Below, in pieces: positions 55,388 through 64,000 of a stretch of 64,000 bases of DNA; position 1 is the first letter of the stretch, and every line of letters begins with the position of its first letter. The stretch spans positions 8,373,305 through 8,437,304 of the forward strand of contig JASSKH010000009.1 in the NCBI GenBank assembly GCA_031763025.1, read 5' to 3'. The notes under the pieces are model-generated. The model was not told the DNA's origin, ran no database searches, and worked only from the letters and a program-made list of their open reading frames with translations. This stretch comes from Macrocystis pyrifera. Its lineage: Eukaryota; Sar; Phaeophyceae; Laminariales; Laminariaceae. The translations under genes were made by a program, and so were the position numbers.

Positions 55388-56765
55388 GCATGCATAAGAC
55401 GGAAGGATGGTTGGCGAAAGACACGAAATAGGTCGAAAATCAATGGCGAAAAAAGAAACAAAAAAAATCAACGAGATTACGAACGGACAGAAAGTGAAGA
55501 AAAGCAATGGCTGAAAAGTCGGTAGTAAAAATAGTAATAGTTGAAAGTTGAAGTTGAACAAAGCAAGCGTTACAAACGAACCAAAGTTCACGAAACAAGG
55601 GTACGATAAAAAATGAAACGTTGACACAAACAAAAGTATTGCGAAAAAAAAATGCAAGCGCAAAGAAAAACTAAAACTTGACAAAACATAAAAGAAATCG
55701 GGAAACAAGTGTTGACAATCAACAGTTGGAAGAGAAGATGCAAGGGCCTACCAGGTGGTTCCGCAGGCCCTCTTGTGGTACCTTGCTTCTACGTGCTAAG
55801 AGAAGACTACAGTACACTCCTTTCGGTAGCATCCACTGTAGAATATATCACCCTACGCAAACTCTGCGATTTCCTGTCGTACGTTCCCCTCAGTACCATC
55901 TACATTTTCTCAGTAGCATCTACTGCTTTCTCAGTAGCATCTACTGTTCCTCAGTAGCATCTACTGTTCCTCAGTAGCATCCACTGTTCCTCAGTAGCAT
56001 CTACTGTTCCTCAGTAGCATCTACTGTTTCTCAGTAGCATCTATCGTTCATCACCATACGCAAGCTCTCCTATTCCCTACAGCGCGGTCCTCTCAGCATG
56101 GTCTACTGTTGCAGCATCTCACCATACGCAAGCTCTCCGATTCCCGACTCAAGCCGGCCTCCCGGAGCCAATTTCTCACCCAGGCCTCCTGCTCGTCGGG
56201 AGCGGCGAATGTCACGCCCGCCGGGAACACCTTCGCGTTTTCATGGGCATAGATAGGTAGCACGACAAGAGAAGAGGACAGGCCCGTCAAAAGCGGCGAC
56301 AAGCAAACAAGGGGGCGCTAAACGCTAGGCGACGCCAAGACCAAAATAAAACAAAAAAAAAATGGGCAAAAGAGTAAAACGAAAAATAGTGACGAAGAAA
56401 ATAGCAAGGGAACACAAAATACCCTCATATTGAACGACTACACCTCCGAGGACAGTGAAGGCCATAGCCCACACGCTGTCGCGCCGAAGCATGACTATAC
56501 ACGTCGTGAAAAAAAAAAAAAAAACAAGCTAAAGCACGCCATATAAACAGCAACACGCCGACAGCAGTACACAGTACACAGTACACAGTACACGGCAGTG
56601 CAGAGTGAGCGATGGAGTTAGGGGTCGAGTTCTCAAGTCACCTTAGGCTGATCGTCGAGGGCCAAGAACGGGACCATGAGGGTGACCATGTTCGGGTCCC
56701 TTCCCCGGGCCAGAAACGCCGCCCTCAGGAGGGGGTTGATCGACGTGCCCGTCATCCACGGCAAG
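48593..56765 (-). CDS. Digalactosyldiacylglycerol synthase (DGD1/DGD2-like), N-terminus missing
   Basis: GT4-family galactosyltransferase that adds galactose from UDP-galactose to MGDG, making DGDG at the plastid outer envelope. Exons in transcript order: 56765-56642, 56230-56123, 55338-55088, 54140-53997, 50990-50737, 49506-49313, 48779-48593. Phases fit at each join. Signatures in order: [187 protein letters not shown]. That is about 420 codons, against about 470 in plant DGD2. The first-strand exon (TTAS-like) was not found upstream. Exon 50990-50737 carries a T14 run that changes frame just before [17 protein letters not shown]. The C-terminus may extend below 48593. The family call is firm. 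Confidence 0.93.
49919..50215. repeat. CCGA-rich degenerate tetranucleotide repeats
   Basis: GACCGACCGACCGATCAACT-type sequence, continued at 50399-50740. Together they create a 570-codon plus-strand open frame of Thr-Asp-Arg-Pro units that is antisense to an intron and an exon of the DGDG synthase gene; I reject it as a gene. Confidence 0.8.
51885..52012. repeat. 26-bp tandem repeat
   Basis: About five units of ACATACAGATCATCTACAGA plus TCGTCT, with edge variants. Same words (CAGATCATC) recur near 9194-9290 and 52110-52170. Intron of the DGDG synthase gene. Confidence 0.85.
52294..52402. mobile_element. TA-inserting MITE, TTACGGGGG family, with decayed neighbours
   Basis: Good copy with arms TATTACGGGGGTCCATTGTT and AACTATGGACCCCCGTAATA. 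Older relatives flank it: one at about 52195-52290 and two head-to-tail at about 52418-52535 and 52536-52650 (TTTTACGGGGACCATGCTCA...TTTGGTCCTGATTACC). The cluster suggests repeated insertion. Confidence 0.7.
54497..55014 (+). repeat. Dispersed repeat family A, near full-length copy 3
   Basis: G run at about 54485-54501, then GTGTACCCATTATCGTGCAT, ACCATAGACCCTCGCATCCC, GGGTTTTCACCGACCAGGCA, the GAGTCGCATGACGGGG and CCACTTCCAGAGACAGCAAT segments, and CAACCGACGCCAACCCAACC at the end. A shorter copy precedes it at 54363-54445. DGDG synthase intron. Confidence 0.7.
55890..56050. repeat. 20-bp tandem repeat, about eight units
   Basis: Unit CAGTAGCATCTACTGTTCCT with small changes, in the 0.8-kb intron between two DGDG synthase exons. 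It ends about 70 bp from the exon at 56123. Each unit contains the inverted pair AGTAG...CTACT and could form small hairpins. Confidence 0.9.
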
Positions 56766-56825
56766 CTGCCACGTTCAAGCAACAACACAACAACCAAAAA
56801 CACAACGGACGAGGCGATATATTAA

Positions 56826-56945
56826 CGTTGTTGTTGTTGTTGTTGTTGCTGTTGTTGTTGCTGTTGCTGTTGCTGTTGGTGTTGTTGCTGCTGTTTGTTG
56901 TTGCTGCTGTTTGTTGTTGGTGGCGGTGGTGGCGGTGGTGGTGGT
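56826..56945. repeat. GTT/GCT trinucleotide microsatellite
   Basis: GTTGTTGTTGTTGTTGTTGC and variants, passing into GGTGGCGGTGGTGG. It is 60 bp upstream of the first recognised DGDG synthase exon on that gene's strand. Confidence 0.85.
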
Positions 56946-57540
56946 GATGCTGACATTACAAGTTGTATTCATAGCAGTAGTGGTAGTTGAGGTTGTTGTT
57001 GGTGGTGTTGGTGGCGGCCTTGTCGATGTCGCTGCGGTCGCTGTAGCTGTGTCAAAAGCAGCAGTAGCAGTTGCTGTTTCCGTTTGTTCTTGCTGCTGTT
57101 GCCTTTTTGGCTTGCTGTCGTTGGTGTCGGTAATGTTGTTGGTTTGGTTGCTCGTTTCGATGTCGCCGTTGATGGTGTCGATGGTGTGTATTCGTTGGTG
57201 TTGGTGTTGACGTTGACGTCTACATTGCCGTTAAATTTCGATGTCGCTTTATTTAGACCCAACGGACGACGCCGAAAAAGGCAATAACCGGGCATACACC
57301 AAAGCAGAAAGGGTGGGAGGAAAGAAGAGAAATAGGGGGTGGGGGGTGTATTCATGTCATGCGTGGCCGTCGTCTTGTGACAATAGACCCTCAAGGGCGG
57401 GGGGGGGGGGGGGTGCTAGGGTTCAGTATCACCGCCAACACGTCACGACGACGCCAACACATCCCAAAAACAACAAAAACGGCAACAACAACGAGAACAG
57501 CGGGAACACAACAACAACTACTACAGCTACAACAACTGCT

Positions 57541-58203
<663 letters not shown>

Positions 58204-58276
58204 CTGCCCCTGTACGAGCAGCCCGACCATGCGAGGGCGTTGTTTACAAGGAGTGCGCGGTCAAGCGTACTGCCCC

Positions 58277-58307
<31 letters not shown>

Positions 58308-58989
58308 CTCCGCCTATCCGAACTACACGTACTGTTACACTACTCTGACCGCCGTTCCTTGTCTTTTTTACCTTATCAGTACTATCATATGACAATATCA
58401 ATATTATTTATACTACTGCTGTCTCAGTCGTACCGTACCATCACCGCTCGCGCGAAAATTAGATTCGAGCAAACAAACCAGTACCGGACGAATTTTAGGT
58501 TCGTGCTCGTATCAATATTCAACACTCAATACTACACTAATAACAATATTACAAAAAAAAAAAGTTTTTGACAATTTAACGTAGAGGCATCACAGAGGAG
58601 GTGCAAGGAGCCGTTCACTATATACAACACTAGAAAAGCAGAGAACCTACTACTCTGCTACTGCTGTAAAACTGAACTAAAATCTTAAGGAGCCGTCCGC
58701 CACAAACAAAATATTTTTTCCGATGACGGGATTATTAATTGTCGTTGTATCCTTGCATGGTATCCCACCGGAGATCTGACGTCTGGTGGCGTTTCTATGG
58801 CGGGCGCGATCGACTCAAATTCCCTCAGCTCCTTAGTTTTACTTTACGTCGACAGCTGCGGTTATCATATTAATAATAATTGCTTCTTTCACAATACCGC
58901 GGAACATTTTTTTTTTTTTTCTCATTTATTTTCGTTTTTGTTTTTCCATCCTCCGGCGTATTGGTAAAAGAACAAAAAAAAGCTTTTAG

Positions 58990-59085
58990 CCCGTTCACTA
59001 CTGCAGAGTCCCGTTTCGGGGACAGACTTACCTGGAATTAGAGTGGTCTATCTCCAAATCGGGACTGCCGCCCTAGAAAAGGGTA
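58990..59085. mobile_element. Palindromic MITE, CTGCAGTCCCG family, diverged
   Basis: Core CTGCAGAGTCCCGTTTCGGG on the left and CAAATCGGGACTGCCGCCCT on the right, with decayed outer ends. Confidence 0.6.
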
Positions 59086-59426
59086 AAGGCTCACCAAACT
59101 TCCACAACATAAAAGTAAGTGTCCTGCGTCAATATTGCGTGTCCCTCTTTTTAGCGAAAATGCATGAAGGAATGATGTAACCCCGTCCCCAACCCGACCA
59201 AACCCGACGACCCAAACCACACACGTACCACTTCGAGGATACATGAAAGGACCGTTTGGACTAGATATTTATGTGCTAATTGTCCCTACGTTTTGGGTCA
59301 GAGAGGTTACTATTGTATTATTGTGAGTCTGTTTCGCGAAAAAAAAAAATGTTTGGAACCGGTTTTGGTTGGGTTGCTTGCGGTCTCCTTCCTATATAAT
59401 CATAAAAAAAAAACGACCTTAAAAAG

Positions 59427-59516
59427 CCTTTCAGTGCTGCAGTCCCGTTTCGGGGACAAACTTCTTGGGATTAGAGTGGTTTGTCCCCAGATCGGGACTG
59501 CGGTCCTCAAGGGGTC
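59427..59516. mobile_element. Palindromic MITE, CTGCAGTCCCG family
   Basis: CCTTTCAGTGCTGCAGTCCC at the left and GGGACTGCGGTCCTCAAGGG at the right. Shares the internal TGGGATTAGAGTGG with the copy at 58990, so the two form a subfamily. Confidence 0.65.
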
Positions 59517-59887
59517 ATAACCCATGCGGAACCTTCCTAAGATCAACTCTTATGGGAAAAGAAAAAAACAAATTGGGCTCCAGGAACTGATTTCTAGGCC
59601 CAGTATACATATGATAAAACCCGTTTTACTCGGTTGGACAGCAGTAAAAAAACACCGATACACTCCTCGAGATCCACCCGGTAGAATTCCGAGTGCTTTT
59701 TGAAGCACTTCGCCGTTTTTTTCGAGAGTCCCCAGTTTGTTTTTGTCGGAACCAACCAGTTTTCAGCAGAGCGTCTTTTTGTTCGTCAGGACCGAGGGCA
59801 AAAAAAATATCGATTTTTGATAAATTTTGGTTTTAAAAAAAAATCATCGTGCCTCAGGAACTGGCAACGTGAACAAAACAGCCGAAC

Positions 59888-59996
59888 TATTACGGGGGTC
59901 CATATTAAATAGGACCTACGGTACTCACAAAAAACTATATATTTCGCTATTTTTACCGGCAATATTTGGTCCTATTTAATATGGTCCCCCGTAATA
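59888..59996. mobile_element. TA-inserting MITE, TTACGGGGG family
   Basis: Ends TATTACGGGGGTCCATATTA and TAATATGGTCCCCCGTAATA are perfectly inverted over at least 12 bp. Same orientation class as the 15271 copy. Confidence 0.75.
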
Positions 59997-60366
59997 CGAC
60001 CGTGGAGAAACCGAAAACTACCTCAGCAAGCAAACGGAAAACTGTGGGGAGCATCCTGACGAATCTACCGGGGTTTTTGACTGTCCCGCCGAGCAACACG
60101 AGCATTTTCGGCCTCAAAATCAGTTCTTGGGAGCCCAAACGTTTTTTTTCCCATCGTAGTTGGTCCTATTAATACTGCTGTAAGAAGAGTTATCCCAACC
60201 CAATAATAATCAGGTTGAATGAAGGTGGCATTTTCGGCCATTGTATGCCCCAACCCCAGCAACATCCTGAAGTTTCGTGGGTTGGGGTCATTTTTATGTA
60301 GGAAATAGAGCACAATAAACCCAACAAAATTGGTTTCAACTAAAAATATTCTCAAAACACCCCTAT

Positions 60367-60549
60367 ATTATTACGGGGGGGGGGCCGTGGTAAATAGGAC
60401 CAAATAATTGTTCGAAAAAATAGGGAAATAGGACCAAATAATTGTTCGAAAAAATAGGGAAATAGGACCAAATATTGTTCGAAAAAATGGGGAAATACAT
60501 AGGTTTTTGTCCGTGCCGTAGGTCCTATTTACTATGGTCCCCCGAAATA
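60367..60549. mobile_element. TA-inserting MITE with internal triplication
   Basis: 183 bp instead of about 110. The segment AATAGGACCAAATAATTGTT plus CGAAAAAATAGGGA is present three times in tandem, the third copy lacking two bases. The ends are of the usual type (TATTACGGGGGGG, CCCCCGAAATA). Confidence 0.75.
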
Positions 60550-61824
60550 ATATATACTTACCATGTCGTTGTTTGAGTTCTTCGAAAAATAGGCACGGTT
60601 AAGAAGCGTCCAGATGGCGTAAATCTGCCCGTTCAGGAGAACTTCCTCTGAAGTGCCCGAACAAAATGATGCCGTGCTTATGAAAATGGTAGGTTTTTGT
60701 CGCGAAACTGTACAAGGATTTTCACCCGACGGCGAGTTTATCTTCGGCTTCGGCTAACGGCGGCCACCACCCCGACCCGGAACTCTAGACCTAACCCTAC
60801 CCCTGGCCTTGACCTTGACCCTAACCCTGGCGAGACGCCTACTTGGTTGGCGTGACAGCTGATCATTGGGCTTGGAAAGGCTCTATTTTCTGTTCGGGTA
60901 CATCTAAAGAAGCTATCGCCTGACCAGGCAAAAGCCTACGCGAGATGATAAGCATCCTGAAATCGCGCGTCAAAGACTGCAGGACCTTCTGCCTTCAACC
61001 CGTCGCCCCCGTTGCTGTTGCTTCGGACGCGTAAGCATGTTGACCCGACCTCATCCGGAGAGTGACCAGGTGCGGTGGCGATAAAAGACACCCCGGGGAG
61101 GCATCTCCGGGGTAGTGTGGGGCCCGGCAAAACTTTTACATGTATAGGCGGCTTTTGTTCGAGTTGTGCTTTCGAGTTGCCAATTCACACGGCCTTTTTC
61201 AAAGTCTAAAACGTACGGCATGCCTTGCTTTTCAGCCGGGGGTAAAAAAAAAACGGCACCGGAGAAGATGCTTTTGTTTTTTTGCTTCTACGTACAAAAT
61301 CTGAAGCCAGGGATCCGCGCCTTCGGTAACACGAACCAGTCAAGATCGCAAAACCGGTAAAACAAAAAACAGAAGCAGCAGCAGCAGCGGCGGTGGCGGC
61401 GGCGGCGAGGGCGGCGGCGGCGGCGGCGGCGCAGAACGGCGCTGACACTCTTCTACGCCCGACACCGGCGCACACAAGACAGTTGGCAGTTGCAAGTAGC
61501 CACCAGCGCGAGTTTCCTACTTCTGCTACAACTATCAGTACTATTAACCCCTACGGTATGCAAATACGAGAGCACGGCTACAGAGTACAGGACACTTCCG
61601 TATATACGATAAACCAAAAAGCTGTGTGTTTGTACGCAGTCCAGGCTGGGTTTCTTATTGGAGAACGGGTGCGTTCCGACCTTAACTTCAGCACAAACGA
61701 ATCCAGAATTTCTCATTTTCAAGAAAATCTCAGCCTGCTTTCCTTGTACTATTAGCTCCTTTTCTTCGTATAATACTTCGGATGTACGATACGTAGGTGT
61801 CTTGAGCTGCTGCTTTTTTCTGGC

Positions 61825-61933
61825 TATTACGGGGGGCCATAGTTAATAGGACCAAATATTGTTAGTAAAAAAAGGTAAATATATAGATTTTTATGGATAC
61901 CATAGGTCCTGTTAACTATGGACCCCCGTAATA
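61825..61933. mobile_element. TA-inserting MITE, TTACGGGGG family
   Basis: Ends TATTACGGGGGGCCATAGTT and AACTATGGACCCCCGTAATA, with the standard centre. Confidence 0.75.
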
Positions 61934-62212
61934 GAAAGAATAAGAATGTGAGCGAACGAAGTACTACTCGTACCAGTACGAAACTGGCTGGTGTCGGCAG
62001 GTCATTGACCCTACCCTACGTCCTCGTGATACTGGTATAATACATACAAACTCGCGCTCGAAATGTCATGCAAGACAAATTATGATACCAAATACTCGTA
62101 CACATGGGTCATACTAAAATAGCGTCATATCTCAGCCATTCCGTACCTGGTACCTGGTAATATAGCTGGTTGTTCCTGGTATGGCATGCATGCTCAAATT
62201 TTAAAAACACGA

Positions 62213-62625
62213 GGGCCTTCCTCGGAATTAAATCCCGCGGACCGTGGAATCGCGGTGAATCAACCGTAACAGATTGACGAATAAGGAGTAAAAAAAAGAC
62301 AAAGCACCATAAGAAAGACAAAAACACGGCGAATCGAATACCGTCGGAGTTGTTCTTTTTACGAAACAGGAAGCTCGGTATGACGACGGGATTTTTACCA
62401 TGCACGTGATTTCGAAAACCTAATCTCGGGGTAAAAATCCCGTCGTCATATAATACCGCGCTTCCCACACCTCGTAAAAAAATAAACTAACGAACTCATT
62501 CGGTTCGCCGTCATTTTTTCTTAATTGTGTGGTGATCTGCCATTGTTTACTCCTCATCCGTCAATCTGTTATGATTGATTCACCGCGATTCCACGATCCG
62601 CGGTATTAATCACCGGGGGAAGGCC
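62213..62625. mobile_element. Foldback (long inverted repeat) element, about 410 bp
   Basis: Two arms of about 200 bp. The left begins GGGCCTTCCTCGGAATTAAA and continues TGGAATCGCGGTGAATCAAC, AACAGATTGACGAATAAGGA. The right arm read in reverse has GGCCTTCCCCCGG, TGGAATCGCGGTGAATCAAT, AACAGATTGACGGATGAGGA. The arms meet near 62415 at GACGACGGGATTTTTACC/GGTAAAAATCCCGTCGTC. No coding capacity. Confidence 0.8.
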
Positions 62626-62640
62626 GTGAAAAGTATCAAC

Positions 62641-62874
62641 TATTACGGGGGGCCATAGTAAGTAGGATCAAATTTTGTTATTACGGAGGACCATACTATA
62701 GTAATAGTAAATAGCACCTACGGTACACACAAAAACCTATATATTTCCCTATTTTTACCAACAAAATTTGGTCCCATTTACTATGGTCCCCCGTAATAGT
62801 AAAAATATGGAAATATATGGGTGTTTGTGTGTACCGTAGGTCCGATTAACTACTTCGTATGGTCCCCCGTAATA
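62641..62874. mobile_element. MITE nested in a MITE of the same family, showing TA duplication
   Basis: Outer copy: TATTACGGGGGGCCATAGTA to AAATTTTGTTA, then resumes TAGTAAAAATATGGAAATAT to GGTCCCCCGTAATA. Inner copy 62681-62796 runs TTACGGAGGACC to GGTCCCCCGTAA and is flanked by TA on both sides. The undisturbed family sequence at this point is TTTTGTTAGTAAAAAT, so the TA was duplicated by the insertion. Confidence 0.88.
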
Positions 62875-62926
62875 TGATATGACGAGTATTAACACCAGTA
62901 GTGCCAGCTACTTGTACGTACCTGGC

Positions 62927-62927
<1 letters not shown>

Positions 62928-62957
<30 letters not shown>
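62928..62957. repeat. CAG microsatellite
   Basis: Nine to ten CAG units. A similar CTG tract lies at 63417-63452, and CAG tracts at 80-150, 1029-1056 and 16019-16054. Confidence 0.9.
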
Positions 62958-62959
<2 letters not shown>

Positions 62960-63415
62960 CGGCTTTTGTGCATGGGGGGATGGGGGGTATGTATACCATG
63001 AAAGAAGCAGAAGCAAAAACGACAGCCAGCCGTCGACACGAAGCCAACTGACTACGTGAGAGCTTTTTCAACGGATCGTCCACTCTGCTACTGCTTGCTG
63101 TAATATGTGTACGCGTGTGCGCACGAAATGCCTGGAGCTAGCCTCGAGTCGCTCCAAGAAGACTAAAAATCTCCACTCCCTTCTCCCTTCTCCATTCTGT
63201 GGTGCTGCATTCTCGATCGTGCCTTGAGAATAATCCCGCCGCATCTCTCTTTCTCACCACGCTGTCGTCACAACCCACACGCGAACTTTCGAGTTCGTGA
63301 TGTCAGTCTCCGGGATGATCTCCTGCTCGGCGGCTTGTCTCCTCGCAAGCCTGGGGGTTGCGTGTGTGTCAGCGTGTGCGCGCATCACGGTCGGGATGAA
63401 CAACGACGACGACGA

Positions 63416-63455
<40 letters not shown>

Positions 63456-63811
63456 ATTTACCACTTGCCTACCACAACAGCAGTACCTGTACGCGTACCT
63501 GGTATCTGCGACAGCGAATTGAACTGAAAATATGACGGCAAACAAACTCGATATCTCGATCATCACACGTGGTCCTCTTTTTTCATGATAACAACAGGTA
63601 CCCGTATATCGCAAGTACTCGCACAAAAACGCCGAAAAAAAATATGGCACTACGAGCAGTAGTCGTACAGCAGGCAGTCGCGGGCTATGTACGATCCTCC
63701 GCCCCTCCCTCCCCCTCTTTCTGACTTGCATGTCGTTGAGTCCCCAATGTTTAGTCAAGGAATACCTGCGATGTACATGGCACAAGAAGCTTCTTCAACA
63801 ACCACTGTCAC

Positions 63812-63999
63812 CTTCGCTCCCACGCGTGTGCGGGAAAGAGTTTCCTAGCCACAGCCGCAACCGGGTGCTCGCGGTTCTGCTGGTGCCTGGAGGCCGACAG
63901 AGAAGCACCAGCACCAGCAGCGTCGGCCGTGTCTATCGTCAACGTTCCCGACATGGCCATGATCACGACCCAGCTGACAGCAGCGGCGGCCCACGAGCG
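63812..63999 (-). CDS. Possible exon at window edge, unknown or DGDG synthase 5' exon
   Basis: Minus-strand frame open from the window end to a donor (CGAAG/gtgaca) at 63812. It reads WAAAAVSWVVIMAMSGTLTI, then DTADAAGAGASLSASRHQQN and REHPVAAVARKLFPAHAWER. The start is hydrophobic, followed by Ala/Ser-rich and basic stretches, as in a transit peptide or membrane anchor. The donor phase (2) matches the DGDG synthase exon at 56765. A direct join would lack the family's TTAS strand, so an exon would still be missing; it may equally be an unrelated gene. Confidence 0.3.
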
Positions 64000-64000
64000 A

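Overview
This window is nuclear DNA of a photosynthetic eukaryote, most likely a brown alga (stramenopile). The evidence is intron-rich genes with GT-AG introns of 0.3 to 3 kb, a galactolipid synthase gene implying a plastid, a centrin gene, TTAGGG-type interstitial telomere repeats, and very abundant CAG/CTA microsatellites and poly(G)/poly(C) runs. The organism assignment is inference. Most single open frames here are low-complexity shadows. The real genes appear only when short exons are joined, and I did that by eye from protein-family signatures, splice sites and matching intron phase.

Layout. 1-5142: repeats only. 5143-11017 (+): secretory type II J-domain co-chaperone in four exons. 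13712-18848 (+): centrin with four EF hands. 18849-31288: long repeat-rich stretch with a few doubtful exons. 31289-38360 (+): SAM-TIR-armadillo protein with an N-myristoylation start (MGAAAS). 38557-47804 (+): coiled-coil protein with three EH domains, cut by a 100-N assembly gap at 47668-47767. 48593-56765 (-): digalactosyldiacylglycerol synthase, facing the EH gene tail to tail, with its N-terminal exon not located. 56766-64000: a 0.66-kb CTA microsatellite, several small DNA transposons and one possible minus-strand exon at the window edge.

The non-coding part is a dense archive of small mobile elements. There are about 18 copies of a roughly 110-bp near-palindromic MITE with TTACGGGGG ends and TA target duplication, shown by one copy nested in another. 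There are eight copies of a second palindromic MITE, a 430-bp terminal-inverted-repeat element nested in one of these, and a 410-bp foldback element. Two copies of a tRNA-derived SINE with a poly(A) end are present. Two further dispersed families both end in ATGAGTAC followed by poly(C). The octamer TATTAATA is strongly over-represented and matches the excision footprint expected for the first MITE.

The proteins belong to unrelated pathways: secretory protein folding, basal bodies, TIR signalling or NAD metabolism, endocytic trafficking, and plastid galactolipid synthesis. I see no operon-like logic. The most interesting coding feature is the SAM-TIR-ARM protein. It uses the modules of animal SARM1 in a different order and keeps a glutamate at the position of the TIR NADase catalytic residue.
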